A stretch of 64,000 nt of DNA from Actinoallomurus iriomotensis (GTDB lineage Bacteria > Actinomycetota > Actinomycetes > Streptosporangiales > Streptosporangiaceae): NCBI RefSeq assembly GCF_030269445.1, contig NZ_BSTJ01000012.1, positions 62,001-126,000 on the forward strand, written 5' to 3'. The notes beneath the pieces are model-generated. The model saw nothing but the letters and a program-made list of their open reading frames with translations. It made no database searches and was not told the origin of the DNA. Below are positions 50,553 to 58,403 of this stretch, in pieces. Within the stretch, counting starts at the first letter, position 1; each line of letters opens with the position of its first letter. A program made the translations under genes and the position numbers.

Positions 50553-51992
50553 GTGCACTGGCTCACCGACCCCGGGTACGGGCCCGGCCGGCTGGTCTTC
50601 CAGCGCGGGCTGGCCGTGACGTACCTGGTCGGATTCGTCGTCGCGGCGAACCAGTTCCGCGCGCTGCTCGGGAGCGGCGGCCTGACGCCGATCCCCGCGT
50701 ACGTGCGCCGGGTGCCGTTCCGCCTCGCGCCGAGCCTGTTCCAGCTGCACTACTCGGACCGGTTCTTCGCGACGGTCGCCTGGGCGGGGGCGGCGGTGGC
50801 CGCCGCGGTCGCGGCCGGGGCGGCCGACGTGGTCCCGCTGTGGGCCTCGATGGTGCCGTGGGTCGTGCTGTGGCTGCTGTACCTGTCGATCGTCAACGTG
50901 GGCCAGGTCTGGTACGGCTTCGGCTGGGAGTCGCTGCTGCTGGAGGCCGGTTTCCTCGCGGTCTTCCTCGGCAACGCGCGGACGGCCCCGCCGACGCTGG
51001 TGCTGTGGCTGCTGCGCTGGCTGCTGTTCCGCCTGGAGTTCGGCGCGGGCCTGATCAAGATCCGCGGTGATCGGTGCTGGCGCGACCTGACCTGCCTGTA
51101 CTACCACCACGAGACGCAGCCGATGCCGAACCCGCTCAGCTGGCACTTCCACCACCTGCCCCGCCCGCTCCACCGCGTCGAGGTCCTGGCGAACCACGTC
51201 ACGCAACTCGTCGTCCCGTTCGGCCTGTTCGCGCCGCAGCCGTACGCCACGGTCGCCGCGGCGATCGTCATCGTCACCCAGCTCTGGCTGATCGTCTCGG
51301 GGAACTTCGCCTGGCTGAACTGGATCACCGCCCTCCTGGCGGCCTCCGTCGTCGACTGGCGGGCGGTCGCCCGCCTCGCGCACCTGTCGATCGGCCCGAG
51401 CCCGGCCGTCGAACCGCCGTGGCACCAGGCCCTGGCCGTGGCGGTGACGGTTTTGGTCGTCGCGCTCAGCTACTGGCCGGTGCGGAACCTGGTCTCGCGG
51501 CGGCAGCGGATGAACGCCAGCTTCAACGCCTTCCACCTGGTCGGCACCTACGGCGCCTTCGGCTCCGTCAGCAAGCGGCGGTACGAGGTGGTCGTCGAGG
51601 GCACGGACGACGCGGAGCCGGGCCCGGAGACCGTGTGGAGGGAGTACGAGTTCAAGGGCAAGCCCGGCGACGTCCACCGGCGTCCGCCGCAGGTGGCGCC
51701 GTACCACCTGCGGCTCGACTGGATGATGTGGTTCGCCGCCCTCTCCATCGGTTACGCCGAGCCGTGGTTCCCCCGGTTCGTCGTGAACCTGCTGGCGAAC
51801 GACCGGGCGACACTGCGGCTGCTCCGGCACAACCCGTTCCCCGACGCCCCGCCCGCCTGCGTACGCGCCCGCCTGTTCCGGTACCGCTTCACGACCCGTG
51901 GTGAACGCCGCCGGACCGGAGCCTGGTGGCACCGGGAACCGGTCGCGGAGTACTGCCCGCCGATCCGGCGGAGCGGAGTGAACCGCCGGTGA
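50553..51992 (+). CDS. Lipase maturation factor (LMF1)-like membrane protein
   Basis: A 479-residue polytopic membrane protein with about eight helices between residues 20 and 330. GLIKIRGDRCWRDLTCLYYH and QPMPNPLSWHFHHLP are the signature stretches of the LMF1 family, and NAFHLVGTYGAFGSVSKRRYE is the conserved segment after the last helix. Its bacterial role is unknown; in animals LMF1 assists lipase folding in the ER. GAGGAGA precedes the GTG start at 50553. It is co-directional with the flavoprotein gene upstream. Confidence 0.85.
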   Translation: MHWLTDPGYGPGRLVFQRGLAVTYLVGFVVAANQFRALLGSGGLTPIPAYVRRVPFRLAPSLFQLHYSDRFFATVAWAGAAVAAAVAAGAADVVPLWASMVPWVVLWLLYLSIVNVGQVWYGFGWESLLLEAGFLAVFLGNARTAPPTLVLWLLRWLLFRLEFGAGLIKIRGDRCWRDLTCLYYHHETQPMPNPLSWHFHHLPRPLHRVEVLANHVTQLVVPFGLFAPQPYATVAAAIVIVTQLWLIVSGNFAWLNWITALLAASVVDWRAVARLAHLSIGPSPAVEPPWHQALAVAVTVLVVALSYWPVRNLVSRRQRMNASFNAFHLVGTYGAFGSVSKRRYEVVVEGTDDAEPGPETVWREYEFKGKPGDVHRRPPQVAPYHLRLDWMMWFAALSIGYAEPWFPRFVVNLLANDRATLRLLRHNPFPDAPPACVRARLFRYRFTTRGERRRTGAWWHREPVAEYCPPIRRSGVNRR

Positions 51993-52124
51993 GTCCTCGC
52001 GGCGTCGTAGTCTTACAGCAACGGAGACCGTCACCACCGTGAGTGTCACGAAGACGGGGGTACGGCGTTCGCGGCGCGGGTGGCCGCTTACTGGGTCATC
52101 CGCGGCTGACGGGAGGACGGATCG

Positions 52125-52838
52125 GTGACCGGGCAGCGTCGGAGGCGGTTGTGGGAGTCCATCGCCGACCGGGTCGTGACACCCGATCACTCCGGCTGGG
52201 CCCAGGCGATCTGCGCGGTGTCCGTGGCGACGCTGGCCACCGTGGAGGCCTCGGCGCTCACGCTGCGCGCGAAGCCACGGGTGCAGGAGGTGCTGGCCTC
52301 GAGCGACGGGTGGTCCGCGAAGCTCGAGGAGACGCAGTACACCCTGGGGGAGGGGCCCGGAATCCAGGCGTTCGTCGACGGCGGCCCGGTGCTGGTCGAT
52401 GACCTGGCGGCCGAGCACGCGCGGTGGCCGGTGTTCGCCGAGGCGGCCCTGAGACTGGACGCCATGGCGGTGTTCGCCTTTCCGCTCCAGGTGGGCGCCA
52501 TCCGGATCGGCACCCTGAACCTCTATCGGCGCCGGCCCGGACGGCTGTCGGCCGACGATCTCGCCGACTCCGCGGTGCTGGTCGACCTGGCCACCACCGC
52601 GCTGCTGGAACACTTCGACGCGACCGAGCACGCCGCACTGGACTGGACGCGCCCGATCGGTTCCTACCAGGACATCAACGTCGCCACCGGCATGATCGCC
52701 GGTCGGCTGCGCATCAGCCTCGACGACGCGTTCGCCCGGCTGCGCGGCCATGCCTTCGCCGACGACCGTTCGGTCCTCAAGGTGGCTCGCGACGTGGTCG
52801 AACGCCGGATCGGTCTTGATCGTTTCGCGGAGCCGTGA
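52125..52838 (+). CDS. GAF-ANTAR protein 1
   Basis: A 237-residue protein. Residues about 20-160 form a GAF domain (YTLGEGPGIQAFVDGGPVLV; VFAFPLQVGAIRIGTLNLY). Residues about 175-230 form an ANTAR domain (DINVATGMIAGRLRISLDDA, then RLRGHAFADDRSVLKVARDV). ANTAR domains bind paired RNA hairpins and prevent transcription termination. The start is GTG 52125 with GGGAGGA upstream. It overlaps the next gene by 4 bases (GTGA). Confidence 0.85.
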   Translation: MTGQRRRRLWESIADRVVTPDHSGWAQAICAVSVATLATVEASALTLRAKPRVQEVLASSDGWSAKLEETQYTLGEGPGIQAFVDGGPVLVDDLAAEHARWPVFAEAALRLDAMAVFAFPLQVGAIRIGTLNLYRRRPGRLSADDLADSAVLVDLATTALLEHFDATEHAALDWTRPIGSYQDINVATGMIAGRLRISLDDAFARLRGHAFADDRSVLKVARDVVERRIGLDRFAEP

Positions 52839-53629
52839 GCGCCCGGTCCCGGGCGCACCTCGATCGGACGCGTATGCTCGGGTATGTGCCTGAGCAGCAT
52901 GACTTCTTCACCGACGCGCTCGCCGAGATCACCGGCCTCCTGGTCTCCGGGGAGCGCGGCGAGGCCGTGCTGCAGCTGATCGACGAGGCCTCCATGCGGG
53001 TCCTGGGTGTGGCGGCGGTCGGGATGTTGGTGATCGATCCGCGCGGTGGCATCGAAGTGGTGGCGGCGTCGGACGAGCAGGCTCGATTCGTGGAACTGCT
53101 GCAGTCACAGGTCGACGAAGGTCCCTGCCGGGACTGCATTCATGCCAACGAAGTGATCAACGTTCCGGATCTGGCGAGCGCGCGGAACCGCTGGCCGACG
53201 TTCGCACCGGCCGCGCTCGCGGCCGGCTTCCGGGCCGTTCACGCCCTGCCGCTCCGGCTGGGCGGCCGGTCGGTCGGCGGGCTGAACCTCCTGCACACCG
53301 GCGAACTCTGGCTCACCGAGCTCCAACAGCGACTCGCCCAGACCTTCGCGGATCTGGCGGTGCTGGGTCTGTCCCAGGAGCGCGACGCCGCACGGCGGAT
53401 GGAACGCCTGGCTGAGGAGACGCTGGGCGCACTCAACGACCGCGCGATGATGGGCCAGGCCGTCGGCCTCGTGGCCGGCACCCTGGACATCCGCCCGGAA
53501 CAGGCCAGGATGATGATCGGTCTCTATGCCCGCCGTAACGCGCGGTCCGCGCGCGACCTGGCCCAGGCCGTGATCGACGGCCGCCTGGATCTCGCGGACC
53601 TGACGGTGGCGGCGTCGGAGACGAGCTGA
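52835..53629 (+). CDS. GAF-ANTAR protein 2
   Basis: A 264-residue protein. Residues about 30-180 form a GAF domain (FVELLQSQVDEGPCRDCIHA, with a CxxC that could bind a metal or sense redox state; FRAVHALPLRLGGRSVGGLN). Residues about 195-260 are a short ANTAR domain (DRAMMGQAVGLVAGTLDIRP). It starts at GTG 52835, overlapping the first gene's stop. Together with gene 1 and the convergent third gene it forms a local group of ANTAR regulators. Confidence 0.82.
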   Translation: MSARSRAHLDRTRMLGYVPEQHDFFTDALAEITGLLVSGERGEAVLQLIDEASMRVLGVAAVGMLVIDPRGGIEVVAASDEQARFVELLQSQVDEGPCRDCIHANEVINVPDLASARNRWPTFAPAALAAGFRAVHALPLRLGGRSVGGLNLLHTGELWLTELQQRLAQTFADLAVLGLSQERDAARRMERLAEETLGALNDRAMMGQAVGLVAGTLDIRPEQARMMIGLYARRNARSARDLAQAVIDGRLDLADLTVAASETS

Positions 53630-53636
53630 CGGCCGA

Positions 53637-54383
53637 TCAGATCTGGTCGGCGATGTGGGGTGCCTCGGTCAGCACCGCGGCCAGGCGCGCCAGCTTGATG
53701 TTGTGGTCCTGTGAGGTACGGCTGAGCACCTCGAAGGCCTCGTCCGCCGTGAGCCCGCGGCGTGCCATCAGGATGCCGGTGGCCTGACCGATGACGGTGC
53801 GGCTCTCCACCGCTTGGCGCAGGTGGAGGGCGGTGGTCTCGGCGTCGGCGAGGGTCCGGCGGGTGTGGACCAGCGCGAGGGCCAGCGAGGCATGAGTGGC
53901 CAGCAGGAACGCGAGGTCGCGGGCGCCGTCGTCGAACGCGTTCGTCCGCGCGGAATAGGCGTTGAGGGCGCCGGTCGACCAGTCGGTCTCGGGAACCGGC
54001 AGCAGCGCCGTGGACAGCACGGACCGGTAGCCGTGAGCGGTCGCGTCGGCGGCGAAGACGGGCCACGCGGTCTCCCCGCGCAGATCGTTGTTGAGGGAGT
54101 ACGCGGGACCGGCCGGGTCGGCGGCGTCGACGCACGGGCCGGTTCCGCTCCGGTACTGCGACTGGTCGAGCTCGATGGCCTCATGGCCCGTGCCGACCGG
54201 TGTCGCCGCGGTGCCGTCCTCGTCGCGGATCGTGATGCTGACCAGATCCGTACCGGGGATCACGTGCCGGGCGGCGATGACGACGCGCCTGAGCACGTCC
54301 TTGACCGTTCCTGCGGCCAGTAGCAATCGCGTGAGCTCGTCGAGGGCGGGGAGCGGCTGCGGCGAATCGACCGATCGGGTCAT
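53637..54383 (-). CDS. GAF-ANTAR protein 3
   Basis: A 248-residue protein. Residues about 15-165 form a GAF domain (YRSGTGPCVDAADPAGPAYS; TALLPVPETDWSTGALNAYS). Residues about 175-235 form an ANTAR domain (VESRTVIGQATGILMARRGL, then TADEAFEVLSRTSQDHNIKL). The start is ATG 54383 with GGGAAGGAACACGGC before it. It is convergent with gene 2 (7-base gap) and faces away from the second conservon, whose last gene ends 137 bases from its start. Confidence 0.87.
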   Translation of the reverse strand: MTRSVDSPQPLPALDELTRLLLAAGTVKDVLRRVVIAARHVIPGTDLVSITIRDEDGTAATPVGTGHEAIELDQSQYRSGTGPCVDAADPAGPAYSLNNDLRGETAWPVFAADATAHGYRSVLSTALLPVPETDWSTGALNAYSARTNAFDDGARDLAFLLATHASLALALVHTRRTLADAETTALHLRQAVESRTVIGQATGILMARRGLTADEAFEVLSRTSQDHNIKLARLAAVLTEAPHIADQI

Positions 54384-54519
54384 GCCGTGTTCCTTCCCTG
54401 ACTGGCATCGGTGGGTCACCGTTCCGCGGGAGCCGAACTACACGGAGAGCGCAGACGATCGAATCGTCCGACCAGCCAGTCCCGAATGCTACGCGCCTGA
54501 CACGACACCGCGGCGCGAC

Positions 54520-55683
54520 CTAGGAAATGACCAGCTGGCCGACCTTGTTGGCGGTGAGCTCGGCGAACCAGATCGACCCGGCCTGTTCGTTGTTGATGTC
54601 GCAGGGGCTCGACAGCGACGACGGGGTCGGGTAGGTCGCGATCCGGTGCGTCGCCGGGTCGAAGCTCGCCATGCGGTTCCCCAGCCCGACGCTGCCCGCG
54701 AAGTTCAGGGGGAAGTACAGCTTCCCGTCGCTGCCGGTGACGATCGGGCCGGGAATCGGGAGAGGGTTGCCGATGCTGACGCCGTTCAGCAGCCCGCTGA
54801 GCAGCCCGTCCACCCCGAGAAGCGGATATTCGGTGATCTTGCCCGTGGCGGGGTCGATGCGGGCCAGCTTCATCGCCAGTTCCTCGGTGACCCAGATGGC
54901 GCCGTCGGGACCGGTTGTGACGCCGAGGGGGAACGACAGGGGCGTCGGCATCGTGTAGGAGGTGACCTCCTTGGTGTCGACGTCGATGGAGTAGACCTTG
55001 TTCTCCAGCGGCATGTCGGTGACCATGGTGCGGCCCGGACCGGGCTTGATGATCCCGAACAGCGCCTGCTCCGCGCCGAGGGCCGTGGGCAGCTGGTACC
55101 GGGTCATCTCGTGGGTCGTCATGTCGATGCGGCCCACCGAGTTCAGCCCGCCGAGCGTGAACCACATCGCGTTGTCCGGGCCCTTGCTGATGTCGTTCGC
55201 CAGGCCCAGGCCGACATGAAGGGGAAGGTCCAGCGCCTTCACACTGAGCGCGTTCGCCCAGGGGAGGGGGAGCTCGCGCATGGCACCGGAGTCGGGGTCG
55301 ACGCGGAGCAGGCTGTTGCCCGTGACCTCGGTGGACCAGATCGCCCCGTCCTGGCCGACCTCCTCCCCGCCCGGCACGGACAGCGGCATCGGCGTGTTGA
55401 ACTCGGTGAACCGGCCGGTCTCGGGGTCCATGCGGGCGAACTGGCCGGCGAGGTACTGCTCGACCCACAGCCGGCCCTTGAGGTCGAACTCCACCTCGCA
55501 GGCGCCCGAGAGCGGTCCCGTCGGCAGTGGGCCGTACTCGACCACGTGAGGTTCGGCGGCTCGTGCCCCGGCCGTGGGCGAGAGGATCGCGGCACCGGCG
55601 ATGACGGCACAGCCGAGCACGTTACGCAGCCGGCGTGTGGTCCTCCGCAGGGATGCGCGCGGACGCGTGACGAGGTGTGGCAT
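54520..55683 (-). CDS. Secreted streptogramin-lyase/NHL-like beta-propeller
   Basis: A 387-residue secreted protein. The signal peptide has a twin-Arg start (RRTTRRLRNVLGCAVIAGAA) and probable cleavage after ARA near residue 42. The rest is a beta-propeller whose blades contain repeated DGAIW or DNAMWF units (GQDGAIWSTEVTGNSLLRVD; GPDGAIWVTEELAMKLARID). This resembles virginiamycin B lyase (Vgb), but the active-site residues cannot be confirmed, so resistance is not assured. Its gene is 18 bases after the P450 of conservon 2, so it appears to be a late gene of that operon. Confidence 0.8.
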   Translation of the reverse strand: MPHLVTRPRASLRRTTRRLRNVLGCAVIAGAAILSPTAGARAAEPHVVEYGPLPTGPLSGACEVEFDLKGRLWVEQYLAGQFARMDPETGRFTEFNTPMPLSVPGGEEVGQDGAIWSTEVTGNSLLRVDPDSGAMRELPLPWANALSVKALDLPLHVGLGLANDISKGPDNAMWFTLGGLNSVGRIDMTTHEMTRYQLPTALGAEQALFGIIKPGPGRTMVTDMPLENKVYSIDVDTKEVTSYTMPTPLSFPLGVTTGPDGAIWVTEELAMKLARIDPATGKITEYPLLGVDGLLSGLLNGVSIGNPLPIPGPIVTGSDGKLYFPLNFAGSVGLGNRMASFDPATHRIATYPTPSSLSSPCDINNEQAGSIWFAELTANKVGQLVIS

Positions 55684-55701
55684 GACTGCTTCCGTTCTTG
55701 T

Positions 55702-56952
55702 CTAGCGCCCGGCGACGTGGGCGGGGGTGAAGGAGACGGGGAGAGCCATCAGGCCGCGCATCTGCATGGACGGCCGCCAGACGAGGTCCTCGGGTCGACC
55801 CTCGAGGATCACGTCCGGGAGCCGGTCCATGAGAACCTCGACGGCCGCCTGCGCCATGACCTCGGCGAGTTCCGGCGCCGGATGCGGGCACCTGTGCTCA
55901 CCGTGGGCGAACGCCATGTGGGCGTGGTTGCCGCCGGGGCCGGCGTGCGGGTCCGGCCGGATCGCCGGATCGGAGTTCGCCCCCGCGAGGCCGAGGACGA
56001 GCCCGTCGCCCGCACGGATGTACCGCCCGCCGAGTTCGGTGTCGCGTGTCGCCCATCGACCGAGGCTGTTCTGCCCGGGGGTGTCCTCCCACAACACCTC
56101 GTTCAGCGCCTGCCCGACACTGCGGCGTCCGCCCGCCAGCGTCAGCGCGAACCGGTCGTCGGTGAGCATCAGCCGCAGGGTGTTGCCGATCCAGTTGGCC
56201 ATGGCGTCCTGGCCCGCGGTCAGGGTGATGATGAGGTCGTGGGTGAGCTCCTCATCGGTCAGGTTCGACGGGTGGGCCAGCATGCGTGAAGGGATGTCGG
56301 GACCGGGGCTCTCGCGCTTGGTCTGCAACAGCCGCATCATCGTGGCGGCGAACCGCCCGTACGCCTCGACGGAGCCGTTCATCGCCTCGACCACGTCGCG
56401 GGCCAGGTCCGGCGCCTCGTCCTCCGGCAGGCCGAACATCCAGGCCGCGACGAGCACCGGCAGCGGGCGAGCGAACTGCGTCATCAGGTCGGCCTCGCCG
56501 CTGCCGACGAAGGCGTCGATCAGGCCGTCGGCGATCCGCTCACACTGGAACCGCAGCTCGAACTGGTCGATCTCGGAAAGAGCGCTCCTGATCGCCGAGG
56601 CGTGCCGTTCGTGTTCGGCTCCGTCGGTGAACAGCACCGACGGCTGGTAGGCGATGAACGCCATCAGGGGCCAGTCGGGCGGGACCCGATCCCAGACGTT
56701 CCAGCGGCGGCAGTCACGGCTGAAGAGCTTCGGGTCGCTCAGGACCTGGTGGAGCTGCCGATAACCGATCACCAGCCAGGCGGGGATGTCGCCCTCGAGC
56801 ATGACCGGCACGACCGGGCCGTGCTCCAGCCGCATCTCCCGGTACAGCTCGACCGGGCTGGTCTGGTAGCGCGGGCCGTACAGGGGGACGGCGTCGTGGT
56901 GGTCCGGGTAACCCGGCGGTGGGGAGCCGGCCGTCCGCTGCGTATCGGTCAT
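55702..56952 (-). CDS. cvnE: Cytochrome P450 (CYP157-like) of conservon 2
   Basis: A 416-residue P450. The heme region is FAHGEHRCPHP with Cys355. The I-helix stretch is LTAGQDAMANWIGN. The K-helix motif is ALNEVLWEDTP, so the invariant Arg of ExxR is again Trp. It is most like the second P450 of conservon 1 (same PAPELAEV after the Cys). ATG 56952 begins 16 bases after cvnD. The lyase-like gene follows by 18 bases, and all are on the minus strand. Confidence 0.9.
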   Translation of the reverse strand: MTDTQRTAGSPPPGYPDHHDAVPLYGPRYQTSPVELYREMRLEHGPVVPVMLEGDIPAWLVIGYRQLHQVLSDPKLFSRDCRRWNVWDRVPPDWPLMAFIAYQPSVLFTDGAEHERHASAIRSALSEIDQFELRFQCERIADGLIDAFVGSGEADLMTQFARPLPVLVAAWMFGLPEDEAPDLARDVVEAMNGSVEAYGRFAATMMRLLQTKRESPGPDIPSRMLAHPSNLTDEELTHDLIITLTAGQDAMANWIGNTLRLMLTDDRFALTLAGGRRSVGQALNEVLWEDTPGQNSLGRWATRDTELGGRYIRAGDGLVLGLAGANSDPAIRPDPHAGPGGNHAHMAFAHGEHRCPHPAPELAEVMAQAAVEVLMDRLPDVILEGRPEDLVWRPSMQMRGLMALPVSFTPAHVAGR

Positions 56953-56968
56953 GAGGTCTCTCTCTGGT

Positions 56969-57577
56969 TCATCGCGCGTTCTCCGTGGCGGCGGACAGCG
57001 CGAAAAGGTGGTCGACCAGTGCGATCAGCACGGCCTTGCTGGAGTCACGCCGGCGCGCGTCACATTCGATCAACGGGATGCGGTCGGACAGATCGAGGGC
57101 GGCCCGTACCTGATCGAGTGTGTACGCCGGTCCGCCGAAGTCGTTGCGCGCGACGATGAAGGGCGTCCCCTGATGTTCGAGACGGTCGACGGCGTACCAG
57201 GAGTCCTCCAGGCGGCGGGTGTCCACGAGGACGACCGCGCCCAGAGCACCCGAGAACAGGCGGTCCCAGAGAAACCAGAACCGCTCCTGCCCGGGCGCGC
57301 CGAAGAGGTAGAGGACCATCTGGTCGTTCAGGCTGATCCGGCCGAAGTCGAACGCGACCGTGGTCGTCGTCTTGTCGCGCACGTCGGACGTGTCGTCGAC
57401 TCCGACGCCGGCTCGCGTCATCATCTCCTCGGTGCTCAGCGGGCGGATCTCGCTGACCGACCGGACCATGGTCGTCTTGCCCACGCCGAAACCGCCGACG
57501 ATCACGATCTTCAACCCGTTGCTGGCCGTCTTGGCCAGCGGCGTGACGACGGCCTGATCAGAGCTTTTGTAGGCCAA
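56969..57577 (-). CDS. cvnD: Conservon GTPase CvnD (copy 2)
   Basis: A 202-residue Ras-like GTPase nearly identical in layout to copy 1. GGFGVGKTT is G1, FGAPGQERF is G3 and NDFGG replaces NKxD. The start is again TTG (57577) within the end of cvnC (20-base overlap), with AGGTG upstream. CvnC, CvnB and CvnA are encoded directly upstream. It presumably cycles between GDP and GTP forms under control of the roadblock protein. Confidence 0.93.
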   Translation of the reverse strand: MAYKSSDQAVVTPLAKTASNGLKIVIVGGFGVGKTTMVRSVSEIRPLSTEEMMTRAGVGVDDTSDVRDKTTTTVAFDFGRISLNDQMVLYLFGAPGQERFWFLWDRLFSGALGAVVLVDTRRLEDSWYAVDRLEHQGTPFIVARNDFGGPAYTLDQVRAALDLSDRIPLIECDARRRDSSKAVLIALVDHLFALSAATENAR

Positions 57578-57914
57578 TGAGCACCTGCTTCAGGATTTCC
57601 AGATCGGGTAGCTGCGACCGGCGGAGGGCCGGCAGTGGACTGCGAGCGGTGACGTGGCCGGTGTCGAGCAGATCGATCAGGAGGATCTTCACGATGGTGA
57701 CGGGCAGCCCGAGCTCCGCGGAGATCTCCACGACCGAGAGCGGGCCGGCGCAGATCTCCAGGATCCTGGCGTGTTCGGACTGCATCCCCGGCTCGGGACC
57801 GGACTCGGTCACGATCAGCGTGACGATGTCGAGCGGGCTCTCGTCCACGCGGCTGCGCCCGCCGGTCACGGTGTACAGCCGGTCCGGCTCCTCGCCGTTC
57901 AGGCGTGGGCTCAT
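57558..57914 (-). CDS. cvnC: Conservon protein CvnC, DUF742 (copy 2)
   Basis: A 118-residue DUF742 protein. RLYTVTGGRSRVDES and MQSEHARILEICAGPLSVVE, then LGLPVTIVKILLIDLLDTG match copy 1. The C-terminus, ILKQVLIGLQKL, overlaps the cvnD start by 20 bases, and its start overlaps cvnB by 4 bases. The linker before the C-terminal segment is shorter and less Pro-rich than in copy 1. Confidence 0.93.
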   Translation of the reverse strand: MSPRLNGEEPDRLYTVTGGRSRVDESPLDIVTLIVTESGPEPGMQSEHARILEICAGPLSVVEISAELGLPVTIVKILLIDLLDTGHVTARSPLPALRRSQLPDLEILKQVLIGLQKL

Positions 57915-58324
57915 CGCGGTCTGCCGCCCGGCCGGCGGGGTGCGGCGACCAGATGCTCACCGAGCTGCTCGACCAGCTCGTCCATGTTGTGACCGATGAT
58001 GCCGACGTCGGCTTCGTCGCTCGCGATGACGGCGAGATGGGCTCCTTCTCCGGCCTCCACGATGAACAGCAGGCCGCCGTGGAATTCGGTCATGGACTGC
58101 CGCACGCCGCCGCTGCCGTCACCGAACTCGGCCGACGCCCCATGGGCGAGGCTCTGGATCCCCGACGCGATGGCGGCCAGTTGGTCGGCCTGATCCAGGG
58201 TCAGTCCGGACGTGTGGCACAGCTTCAACCCGTCGCTCGACAGCACCAGGGCGTGGCGCGCCTCGGGTGTCCGCGTGAGCAGGTTCTCCAGCAGCCAGTC
58301 GAGCTCGCGGTCTGCGGTTCTCAT
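57911..58324 (-). CDS. cvnB: Conservon roadblock/LC7 protein CvnB (copy 2)
   Basis: A 137-residue roadblock/LC7 protein, with RELDWLLENLLTRTPEARHA, LSSDGLKLCHTSGL and GGLLFIVEAGEGAHLAVIAS matching copy 1. Start ATG 58324 is chosen because it matches the N-terminus of copy 1; no strong ribosome binding site is seen, and an in-frame TTG at 58378 would add 18 residues. The gap to cvnA is 79 bases. Confidence 0.9.
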   Translation of the reverse strand: MRTADRELDWLLENLLTRTPEARHALVLSSDGLKLCHTSGLTLDQADQLAAIASGIQSLAHGASAEFGDGSGGVRQSMTEFHGGLLFIVEAGEGAHLAVIASDEADVGIIGHNMDELVEQLGEHLVAAPRRPGGRPR

Positions 58325-58403
58325 AGGACTGTGGGCGATGATCCGGTGACTTCCGACCGGGCGTCGCCCTGCCTCCAATCAGTTGTGTGGCCGGCCCGGG
58401 CCG

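Noticed and set aside
48945-52751. A 1268-codon minus-strand open frame across the flavoprotein, LMF1 and ANTAR genes
   Set aside because: It is antisense to three well-supported genes, has a low-complexity Arg/Gly/Glu-rich translation and no recognisable domain. Long antisense frames are expected in high-GC DNA.
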